This document shows, in pieces, positions 46,741 through 56,953 of a DNA stretch of 64,000 nt (position 1 is its first letter; every line of letters starts with the position of its first letter). Position numbers and translations under genes: made by a program. Under the pieces are notes generated by a model. It did not search any database, was not told the origin of the DNA, and saw nothing but the letters and a program-made list of their open reading frames with translations. Origin of the DNA: Macrobrachium rosenbergii (Eukaryota > Arthropoda > Malacostraca > Decapoda > Palaemonidae); contig NC_089761.1 of NCBI RefSeq assembly GCF_040412425.1, positions 21,677,644-21,741,643 on the forward strand, read 5' to 3'.

Positions 46741-47533
46741 GGGGCATTTTACTGGTTGGGTGGGTGAGAGGTCATCTTCTCTGCTTTTTAAACGATTCAG
46801 TTTAATTTGGGAAATATGGAAGTGTGTTGAGAGATAATTATAATTAGAAAATAAAGGTTTCTTTTTTTTGTTCACTTTTTCCGTTGCACAAATGAACACG
46901 CCTACACGAGCATGTTCACGCCACTTTTCTTAGTCTATATTTATCTATCTGATGTATATATATATTCGTCTTGCTTTTTTGTTCCTAGTCCAGAGGCTCT
47001 TCTTATTCCCCTTATACTAAATTATTTTGTTTTTTTATCCTTTTGGCAAATGTCCGGGCTGGCATAAAATTTGCTTAAAGAAAACCAACAACTACTCATC
47101 ATTTAATTGCAAAATCGAGGACGAACCACTTTTTTAAGAAATTTCCACAACATCAGGTGCTTCATAGACTCACACAAGCAGGTTCATCCACAGTACTTGG
47201 TCCTTCTCGTACTTACTGATCAGTTACCTGTATTTTTAATGTACAATTCACCTTTTCTGGATGTTCCCAAACTTCTTCCACTCCAACCAGTCATTTTCTT
47301 CCACATAACAAATCCACCCCAATTCCCATTAATCCATTTTTTTCATAAATACAAATGTTCACCACACATTTTTCTTATTTTTACCATTCTTACCGTTTCA
47401 TCCTTATTTTTACTCCACCTATACCATTAGAATAGCTTCTGCTGTTTTCCTTTCATTTGCATTCTGCCTTCATCGTATATTTCCACTAAAAAGAAATGGC
47501 CCAACAAACCCTTCAGACACTCTCTCTCTCTCT

Positions 47534-47539
<6 letters not shown>

Positions 47540-47581
<42 letters not shown>
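47540..47581. repeat. TA microsatellite
   Basis: About 20 uninterrupted AT units, preceded by a short CT tract. Confidence 0.95.
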
Positions 47582-47584
<3 letters not shown>

Positions 47585-47687
47585 CTTTTAACATACACAT
47601 AATAGTTCTAGCATTAGCAGAATTAGTTAGTGACTATTTTCGTTGATAGATTTAATGAAAGTATTCGTGTTGTGCTGCTTTCTTTTA

Positions 47688-47737
47688 ACAAACAGTCCAC
47701 ATTATCAAGGATACACTTGATAATGTGGACTGTTTGT
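47688..47737. repeat. Perfect 22-bp inverted repeat, 6-nt loop
   Basis: Arms 47688-47709 and 47716-47737 are exact reverse complements (acaaacagtccacattatca...), loop gataca. Weaker pairing continues outward (gctttcttttа-like against aagaaaaagc), giving a longer imperfect stem. Confidence 0.95.
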
Positions 47738-47803
47738 CCAAGAAAAAGCTTGTAACTTTTGAATAAAACTCATTAGATACCATCCGTTTGAATGAGGTCT
47801 TAG

Positions 47804-47806
<3 letters not shown>

Positions 47807-47868
<62 letters not shown>
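47807..47868. repeat. TA microsatellite
   Basis: About 31 TA units. Open frames reading through it as repeated Y-I are artefacts. Confidence 0.95.
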
Positions 47869-47870
<2 letters not shown>

Positions 47871-48244
47871 GTATGTATGCATAAACAAAGCACTAAGTCG
47901 TAAAATGTGCTTAACATCAAATCCACATTGCCATCCATCATTTTCATTGTGTCTCCGCAGTTCTCGTCTTGTAAGTCTAACAAGATGCAAACAACTGAAC
48001 TCAACAGTTTCTGTTGTTCTTCTCTTTGATTTCCGTAAGTTTAAGAATCCATTTACGTATTGCAAATTTGCAATATTTGCTTCCAAACCTTTTGCAGTGG
48101 TCATAGTGCCTCAGTTGTTTCATCTGTCCTGTGCTTCACTTCCTCTTTCATTCTGCAATCAGCTTCACGTCAGTCACTTCCATTCTTCCACCATCGATAC
48201 TGATAGTCATTGTTCTTTCTTCTTTTTACTACACATTCCACTTT

Positions 48245-48740
48245 TTCTTACTGTCTTTCAACTTTTTCCTTGTAAAAATTCCAAACTCTTCTACCAGACT
48301 CGAAGAGGGTGAAATATTTTTTTAATACTGTTTATAGATACCACATGTACTCCATCTTGAGATACAGCGCATTCTGTAATTAAATTGGTTTCAGCGACAA
48401 CTGAATTTTAATTTATAATCTATTAACTTTCACTGTTGGTGGAGGTGCCATTTATAAACAATCCTCTCGTGCGTAACACTTTTTTTCATTCAGTTTCAAC
48501 TTTTTTCATTTAAAAAACTTCCAAACACTTCCACCAGATTTAAAATCCTCTAAAGGGCGAAGTAATTTTAATTTAACACTGTAATTATCACATGCACCCC
48601 ATACAGAGAAACCGCAACCTGTGATTAAATTGATTTCAGGCATAAAATAATATGCAGTTCGCTGTCTATTAATTTTCAACATTGGTGGAAGTGCCAATGC
48701 CATTTGTAAACAAACCTGGACCTCTCGTGCGTAACTCAGT
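48245..48740. repeat. Diverged tandem duplication, period about 240 bp
   Basis: Unit 1 (48245-48480) and unit 2 (48481-48740) share in order: ttccaaac.cttc.accaga, taattaaattg.tttcag / gattaaattgatttcag, tctatta..tttca.c.ttggtgga and cctctcgtgcgtaac. Identity about 65-70% by eye. Confidence 0.65.
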
Positions 48741-50100
48741 TCTTTGCACTCCTCTACACTTTTTGAAATTGATTTAGATAAAAAAAATATATATTTTACC
48801 TACAGAAAATCATCAAATAAAAGAACATTAATATATGGGAAATCACTTGGCCTTTTGTATACTTCCAGCAAAATACCTGGTCAAACCAATTCTTAAATAC
48901 ACACATACCGGCAGTTCAGGGATTATCTGTTGTGAAAAATTTTTCGTTGTCCTCACAGAAAAATATTAAGAAGAGTAAGTATCAACCACCGTATAGTATG
49001 TAGAATACGGGCTCACGAATTACTTGGTGGAATCCAAGGGGGCCCAATTCCCCCTCCCCCCCGCCAGGTTACGGCGCAACGTCCACGGTTAGGTTTGGTA
49101 AAGGTAAGTCTGGTTGGTTAATATTCCCTCTTATATTTGGAGCGAACACAGAGTGAGGGGTTAGTACCAGGCTTACTGTAGGCCTACTAGGCTAACCAGA
49201 CTCATCTTAAGCTAACCTAACCTCGGCCGCTGTCCCCTGACCTGGCCGGGGTGGTGCCTCGTCCCCCTTGGGCACCTCAAATAAGTTGTGACCCATCACT
49301 GCATTCTACCTCTTGACCTTAGTTACTTTAAACAATTATCGTATTTTGGACAGGAAAAAACACTTTCATGTTTTAATGTGTGCTTTGAGCATTTCGCCTC
49401 TTATCATTTGTTTCATTAGCAAATGACCTAATTAACCACACCCAACTTAACCAAACTTAGAGTACAAGGTCCTTATCCTAGTACATGATATTAATTTGAA
49501 AACGTTCTATAAACTACTCGCCTGATTCTGAATGAGAACTGTCATTAAGATTAACATACAGTACTTGTATTTCACTCATTTTTTGTTTTCCCCACTCTGA
49601 AAACCTTTTTTCAGACTGTGGTCCCCAAAATTGTATTATTATATAATATTATATATTAAGTACTCATTTGCTAATCCCTGTCAGAATCATTCAAAGCACA
49701 TGGTATAATGTAGGAAATTGACATTCTGAAGTCCAAAATGAAATGCAGTAATGGTTTAAAGTAAAAAATACAAAAATTTTCTATGCCTCAGTAAAAGGCT
49801 GGCAGATTTTAGGTTTAGCTTAGCCTATAAGGGTAAAATAAGGGGTCCAGGAGGGATGAAGCCCCTACCCTTAGGTCAAGGATATCGATATATTAATCTG
49901 TTGTGTTGTATTTTCAGTGAATTTCAATTTCAATACCACAACCACTCCCATGAGTGCCATGTTTTATACCAACCCCATGGGAATTAATTTTAAAACATAA
50001 GCTAAGAGATGGTAAGTTTCTGGACAACACTAAACTTGAGGTAGGTTTTAGCATGATTGTTGTATTATGTGTATTAAGCAGGCTTAAGAGCACAGCTTAA

Positions 50101-50257
50101 CCGATTTTCAGTTATCGGTGCCTCTGTTAGGTATGTATTGGCCCCGATAAGTGGAAATAGGTGCTGAAAATCACTGATTTTCAGTACCGGTATGCACCAG
50201 TTTCTGTCACTAGACAAGCCCCGAAAAACTGGATCACCAATAACCAGGTACTGCCTG
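50101..50257. mobile_element. Truncated MITE related to 6529-6831
   Basis: Matches the right half of that MITE (ttttcagttatcggtgcctc, tgttaggtatg, cactagacaagcc) and ends ggtactgcctg|TA. The left terminus is missing. Confidence 0.75.
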
Positions 50258-50611
50258 TACTCCAGTATTGAGTTTTGGTGTTAAAGTAAGATAACACTAT
50301 ATTTTTTACAACATTGACACAGCTAAATTCTCTGAAGTTATTTTATTGGATTATGTTAATGCAGTGCTCCAACTTGATATTATGTGCAAGTACTGTATAG
50401 CAGGATTACATGTGTTTGCAACCATTCCAAAGTACATATTACTCAATGATTTTTGCATGGCATAAAAATAATCTATAATTTTATAATTTAGCCATATGCC
50501 ATTATCATAAGACAGTAAGGTATTATTATACTTTAATATACAATTTGATACTGAAGTGTTTATGCTGTGCTTAATATACTTTATATAAAAATTTTACAAA
50601 AATCTGTCCTT

Positions 50612-51165
50612 GATCTGCTTTTAAGCCTGCTGTAATCTGCGGAGTTTTTGTACACAACTCTTGTTCACATTTACCAGTTGGAAATGAGTAGGCTTCACAT
50701 GATTTTTATTTTCTAGAGCTATCATTTCACTTTTCCTCAACTTAGCTTTCTTGATTTGCTCTGGAATATTTTTTCTTGTTTTTCTAATTGTCCTACAATG
50801 ATAGGTTTACTTTGTGAACAATTACAGTATTCAGCAAGTCTAATGGATAATTAGTAATTGTCTGCAAAAAGTGTTCTTCCAGTGTATATAGGAGTTTCCC
50901 ACACGTGTCAATAGTTAGGGATTCAGTAGCTGTTAGTCTTTGCTTTTGTGGCACAGGGCCACAGCTTTTAAAGTTTTGAGATGTACTTATGAGCCTTTCA
51001 AGGAAAATACTGCCGGAATCCCAATCTTCCTCTGAAAGGTACCATGCTTTCATGAAGTATAAGACTTTGGCCAGGCTCAGATACAAGCTGGAATTGTGTT
51101 AATACTTTGTCAAGTAAAGGCTGGATTTTATTCAGATGACTTGTATTACTGATTTCTGGTGTTAT
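50612..51165 (-). pseudogene. piggyBac transposase remnant, C-terminal half
   Basis: On the minus strand, with stops and one frameshift: LLDKVLTQFQLVSEPGQS, LILHESMVPFRGRLGFRQYF, PIYTGRTLFADNY, SIRLAEYC and RKNIPEQIKKAKLRKSEMIA. These are the central and C-terminal blocks of the DDE transposase_IS4_7 (piggyBac) domain. The first catalytic Asp (DESM in active proteins) reads HESM, and the next conserved Asp is kept in FADNY. At least two in-frame stops. Inactive. Confidence 0.8.
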
Positions 51166-51189
51166 CTGAAAAAATTAATCATACTCCAC

Positions 51190-51591
51190 GGCAACTCAAA
51201 CCTCTCTCCGCTCATTACTTTTGTTCCAAAATGGCACTTTTGCCAATGACCCAATTAATTGGCAACCTGTGACTGTCAGACAACGTCAGTTTATCTTTAC
51301 AGGAAAAGGAGGTATTTGTTTTGCTGTTCCTTTATGCACAGATGGTAAAACATGGCCTCTAGATATTTATAGACTATATCTCACTGATGACATATTGGCT
51401 ATGATAAGCCATGCAACTCATGAATATGCTAGGGAAAAAATTGCAACATGTCACACGGAAATCCAGGTTGAAAGGATGGAAAGATACATGTTCTGATGAA
51501 ATTAAAAAATTTTTCTCTTCAACTCTGTACATGGGATTAATTCATAAGCCAGAGATATCTTTGTACTGGTCCAAGTCAGCACTGCCTTGAA
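51190..51591 (+). pseudogene. piggyBac transposase remnant, N-terminal half, opposite strand
   Basis: Plus strand: PINWQPVTVRQRQFIFTGKG, PLDIYRLYLTDDILAMISHA and then, after a frameshift near 51460, GWKDTCSDEIKKFFSSTLYM and GLIHKPEISLYWSKSALP. This is the N-terminal part of the piggyBac domain, up to the YW(S/K) block. It faces away from the C-terminal half at 50612-51165, about 25 bp away. Inactive. Confidence 0.8.
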
Positions 51592-51639
51592 CCAGGTAAT
51601 CAGACAAGGGTAATGATATTTCTGGAGAGCTCTTCTGAT

Positions 51640-52345
51640 TCACAGGGAATGACGGCAGTGGTCTGGAAGCATCAGACTACCTTTACCTCATTCTACCTGA
51701 AAGACATTGCCCACATGTCTTAGGACACCTTTTTCTTAGACCTGAGATGGCTGCTCAGCAGGTATTGTAGTCATCCAGGCTTTTTTTAGACAGAAAGGCA
51801 TCTTGACCAAGTGCTGTACTAGGTGAGCACAAGTCTGGGCAATGAATAGTAGAAAGACTGGTTGTCTTTCTTCCTTCTTATTTCTCCCTCTGCGGGTCCT
51901 ATCTCTGTCATCCCTATGACACACTAGAATGGAGGTTACAGGAGTCACCACTCCCTTGTTCACGGTCATTAATGGGAATGTGACATTTCTGGGTGGAGAT
52001 TCAACTTAACTGGTTAGTTGAGATAGACCTAAGGCATTAGTCTCCTCTATAAAAGGTGATGGATTGCATTTCCTCAGGAACAGATAACAAACTTTAAAGT
52101 AATATTAATATTCCTTAGGTCTACAAACCAGTCTTATTATGATCCCATCTCAGCTGCTCCTTTTAATTTCTGATACTAAAGAAAAATATACTCTTGGTAA
52201 TGGCAGGAATGGGGATATTCCCCCACTCCCACCCTTTAACCACCAGTTAATTTCCTTGTTACCAAGTTTAAATGACTTTCCTTCTAGCACTAAGGAATTC
52301 TAAGAAAAAGGCTGGTTTGCATACCTAGGAAAAATACAAAGTACT
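51640..52345. repeat. Interspersed repeat, 'acaaacca' family
   Basis: 51720-51800 (gctgctcagcaggtattgta, ttttagacagaaaggcatct) parallels 30005-30065. Towards the right, ccttaggtctacaaaccagt and ggctggtttgcatacctagg (52120-52340) form inverted ends. Confidence 0.6.
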
Positions 52346-52502
52346 ATACTTTAAATTTCTGTTCTTTTTCAGGCTGATCCTTTATATATTAAAAAAAAAT
52401 ATATATATATATGTTGCAAATAAGCCTTATGGCAGTCTTTAAATGCATGGAATTATTTTACAGTTTTATATAGCTATGTTTTGATATGTTAAATTTTTTC
52501 AG

Positions 52503-52645
52503 TTAATGTTGAAGAATCAGATAAAGTGACAACAATAAGTGCAGAGTTTGTCGAATCACCATTAGCTCCTCGTCTGATGAAAACAGGAGAAGAAAAGAAC
52601 CATGTCTGCCCACTTTGTGCATTGAAACTTGACGTAAAGCACACT
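52503..52645 (+). CDS. MRPS18A: MRPS18A exon with CPLC zinc motif (47 aa plus 2 nt)
   Basis: Acceptor aaattttttcag|TT and donor ACT|gtaagt. Starts with two bases of a split codon (phase 1 intron upstream). Carries CPLC. Confidence 0.9.
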
Positions 52646-55600
52646 GTAAGTAACTATGCTGTATTTTAGAAAACTATAGAATGGTATCCAGTTTCAAATT
52701 AGTAGCAGGGTGTAAAGCAGCTGAAGGATGGGTTGTTTGTTGTTTGTAAAGCAGCTGTTAGGGTGGGTTGATATTCTTTTATCATTTTTTTTACATTTTC
52801 ATGAGCTAGTCTTTCTAATAATGCACTGAGGCCTTTATCCTTTTACAGTCTGAAACTTTCAGTTTACACTGCAGTCCCTAATCCTGTTGGATTGTTTAGT
52901 GTGACTGCTAAATGGCTAGTCGTTCTGTGGAAATACAGACCATTGCCTCTCATATAGGAATATTCCTTAGATTGAGCTGGAATCAGTTGTTGTAACAGGT
53001 AATGAAATAATTAACCGGTGGTAGGAGGGTGATTGGGGAAGACCCCCACTTACCTACCATCACCAAGCATTTTTCTTTTTCTACTGTCAAGTAGGACAGT
53101 TTGCTGTACTCCTGCAAACTGCAAAGTTGGGACTTGAGTGAGTTTACTTTGCCATGGATAAGCAGCAAGAGCAGCAAAAATGTGAAGAGCATGAGCGAAT
53201 GTATGTGGTTCTTCATGTCCTTAATTTAGGCAGATCTCCACTGTTACTGCTCCTTTGTAGGGGTAGGATTGCAGCTGTCCAGGGGAAAGATTTGGGAATA
53301 AGAGAAAGACTAGAAGCATTAGCAGGTTTTTGCAAGAGGGAAGAATCCCCATTTAACACTACCAAATCTTTTCCTGCCCATTTTCCCAACATGGAGAAAC
53401 ATACCATTGCCTTTTATGTAGAGGACTTATTTCTTAGGTGGGAGGTTGTCTCTCAATAGACTAGCAAGTTGAATCCACACCCAGAAATATCAAGTTACTG
53501 GTCAACTCCTGTAACCTCTTCGTTGTAGCACAAGAATGACAGTGATAAGGCCCTGAGTCTGAGTGCAGTGTGCCTGAGATTTTGGTTAAAAAAGAAATCC
53601 TTGAAGAGTGAGGCGTGTCCTTTTGCAGGGGGGACAAAATTCAGAAGACAGCTAAACCTGGTCAATACAGTGGGTGGGTTCAAATTAAACATGGACTGCT
53701 AGTCCTGTTGTTAAAATGTAATGCAAAGAGTCAGCTCCAGTCAATCAAGCATCTAATCTTGGAGCTATGGCTGGTAAGGCGCAACTCTTTGCATTACCTT
53801 TTAATATCAGGACTAGCATAGATGTATAATTAGAACCCACCCATTGCATTGACCAGATTTAGCTGTCTTCTGACTTGTGCCCCCCTCCCCCCCCTCCAGC
53901 ATAAGGACATGCTTCCTTCTTCAAGGATTCCTTTTTTAAACAAAATCTCTGGCACATTGCACTCAGGCTCAGGGCTTTATCACTGTCATTCTTGCGCTAG
54001 AATGAAGAGGTTACAGGAGTCATTGCTTCCCTGCTCACAACAGTGACCAGTAACTTGGCATTTCTGGGTGTAGATTCAACTCGCCAGTCAAGTGAGAGAC
54101 AACCTCCCACCTAAGAAATAAGTCCTCTACATAAAAGGCGATGGTTTGTTCCTCCATAGAATAACAAATGTTTGAAGTAAGTTTTATTTTCACCTAAGTA
54201 ACTTACCAAGTAATTACATAGCTTGCCTGGCACCCAGCTACACCTGGCGCCATTCACATCCTGGGAGCACCCAGCTCCCGATCGTCTAGTGCCAACTCTT
54301 CCTACAGTAATTTTTTCTCTCCTGATACTAGCCCTCTTATCTTCTCCCATGCCTGGCTCCCTTGCTTCCTTCCCATGCCTTTGCCTAATGTGGGAAGTGT
54401 TGGCGCCAGACGATCAGGAACTGGCACCAGGCGCTGGGTGCTCCAAGGATGTGAATGGAGCCAGGTGTAGCTGGGTGCCAGGCAAGCTATGTAATTACTT
54501 GATAAGTACTGCATATATAAAATTTAATATTTTTATAAAAATAATATTTTTCATAGGTAAACAAAGCAGAGTCTTTTATCATAATCTCACCTCAACCACC
54601 TCATGTAGGCCCTGATGCCTTAGGAAAAGTGCTTGGCAATGACAGGTAATAGTCTTCCCCACTTACCATCCTACCTATCTCTGAATTACTGTGTTGTAGT
54701 AGATTTTGGGTCAGGAACCAATTCCCCCAAACTACTGCATCTACGTCTCATATTGAAAGTTTGCTCTCTCTGGAAGTTTTGGCATAGAGACTGATGTGAA
54801 GAACCAATTTTATTTGGTAAAATTGATTTGTTTGATCTAAGTCACCCAAACAAATAAATTTTGGTGACTAATTAACTACTGATAATAAGGACTGTAATTA
54901 CTCTTACAAAAAATTCTTACACACATGCTCATTGGCCACACTCAAACCTACTTACCTTTATTTCTGCTAACCTAAAAATATATGCATGAAAAAATTAAAT
55001 TTTCCTTATTACAGGTTGCCCAGGAAACCAGTTTATTGATCTGGGGCATAGTCTTAGTCACTTGATTTCAGCAATAAAAAGTGTCATTAGAGAGAGATTT
55101 GTTTAAAGAAAGGCAGTCTCTTAGAGGATGCAGGGCACAGTGAAGAGTCTACCATATAGTGCAGTCTTAAAAGGCAATCTAAAATAGAAAAAGAGAGTTA
55201 AGCAAAATGTAAGAGAGAAGTACTGTCACAAAAGCCACACATTGCCCTTTTTTAATTTAACATTACCAAGTTTGAAAGAAAGACTGATTCCAGCTCATGC
55301 TCAGGAAGGCTACATAAAATGCTATTTTGTATCTTTAGCGAAAATACTGCTTCCTTTAAACAAAAATTATTTTGCCATAGCCAAGAAGAAAAAACATTTT
55401 TTGCAAGCACATGGTTTGACAAGTGCCATGCTGTGAACTAGTTTATTTTTGCTCTGTTAAACTGAATTAACAATGCAGTTTTTTTTTTAATTGTAGGCCC
55501 TTTCTCACAACTAAAATCTCAGCCTTCAAGACAGAAATAGCTTCTTAACCCACTACCACCCATTCCTATAGTAATGGGAGTGAACTTGTGCACAATAAGT

Positions 55601-56915
55601 GTAATTTGAAATTATGAAATTATCTGGCTTTTGATGACTACAGTGTGATGTTTGGTCTTTTATATTGAGTATCAGTTTTTAAACCACTTCTCCTGAGACA
55701 TTTACATTTCAACAGAGCTAACATAATGGCTGTATGACCAGATTTTTACTTTAAATCCCCAGAACTTTAAGAATTGAATGAAATGCATTTGCACTGTTAG
55801 GGAAAGTTCATAAATTTTTCTCCATTGAGATAAGCATATTTAAGGAAATAAATTTCTTGACTTTACTTTGCTAGAATTTACTTTACTTTTTATGCATATC
55901 CCTGTGAAAGGAAAAATTTGCAGTGTCATGCAAGATACTTTGTCATTGTACAGACTATTCACTGTTCAGTTTGGATCACAGATATTTGATACTTATATCA
56001 CAGTGTCTAAAGTTAATGCAGTAAAGCAAAGTATTCAGAACTAATTTGGAAAATTTTTTTTCAGGATGTGTTGATATTGTCCCAGTTCGTGCGTCCAGAT
56101 GGCTGTATGTTACCACGACGTATCACTGGACTTTGCTCAAAGCAGCAGTTACGAGTCAAGTATCTTGTTGCAATGTCGCAAAAAGCTGGTAAGGACATGA
56201 TGGGTTTTATAACCTTCTATAGAAGGTTTTTTGAAGAAGTGCACATGAAAATAACCCAGTGCCTACCTTGCCCTAAAAAATTTGTATTTTCTTTTTTTAA
56301 ATCTCTTAGAAATGAAGACTAGTTAATAAAGTGAAATGCCTAATTGTTCTACAATACAAACCAATGCCTTTATGTGGGAGTGTTCCTCAGCTTGAGCTGG
56401 CATTGGTTGTTGAAACTGGGTAACAAGGTAGTTAATGGGTGGTTAACCACCCATTAACTGCCTTGTTACCAAGTTTATCCTACTAGGAGCTCTGTGCTGT
56501 TGAGCCTCCAATAGCTGTCATCCTACCTGTGGGAGATGCCCCCATAGCATCAACCACGGTTACTGCTGCAGAAGAGATGAGGTCATGAGCAGGGAGTAAG
56601 ATTAAAAAAGGGCAAGAGCTTATTTTCTTCCCCCTCCTCATCATTTTCAAACTCTTCCTCTTTTTCTTGTACTCTTCCTCCTGTAGGAAATAGTAGTCCA
56701 AAAAGACCTCTCACATGCAGTTTAAGTATAATTACAGCAATTATAAGAACTGTTCAGTAGAAATATACGCAGTGCATAAAGCTGTCTTAAATTTTGTGTT
56801 ATTGAATCTTATGCAAACCATGGAGAGAGATAGAAACAATGCTTGAGGTAGCAGTTTACTTAGTATATATATAAAATAAAGACATTTCATGAGGACTCAG
56901 TTCTCTTGATGCACT

Positions 56916-56953
<38 letters not shown>

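Larger units (their letters stand above)
46741..50100. other. Intergenic, low-complexity and diverged repeats
   Basis: Holds TA microsatellites (47540-47581, 47807-47868), a perfect hairpin (47688-47737), a diverged tandem duplication (48245-48740) and a GC-rich patch with ttaggtt words (49000-49290). The first exon or exons of MRPS18A should lie somewhere between here and 52502, but I could not identify them. Confidence 0.5.
52646..56064 (+). other. MRPS18A intron packed with inverted repeats
   Basis: Contains a family copy at 52925-53110, the long inverted repeat 53403-54146, the second foldback 54201-54508 and another partial family copy to about 54720. The rest (54720-56064) is AT-rich with nothing recognised. 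Confidence 0.65.

Noticed and set aside
47788..48312. 174-residue open frame with a long YI repeat
   Set aside because: It reads through a TA microsatellite.
46741..52502. Search for the MRPS18A first exon
   Set aside because: No ATG-initiated presequence-like frame ending one base into a codon at a good donor stood out, so no call is made.
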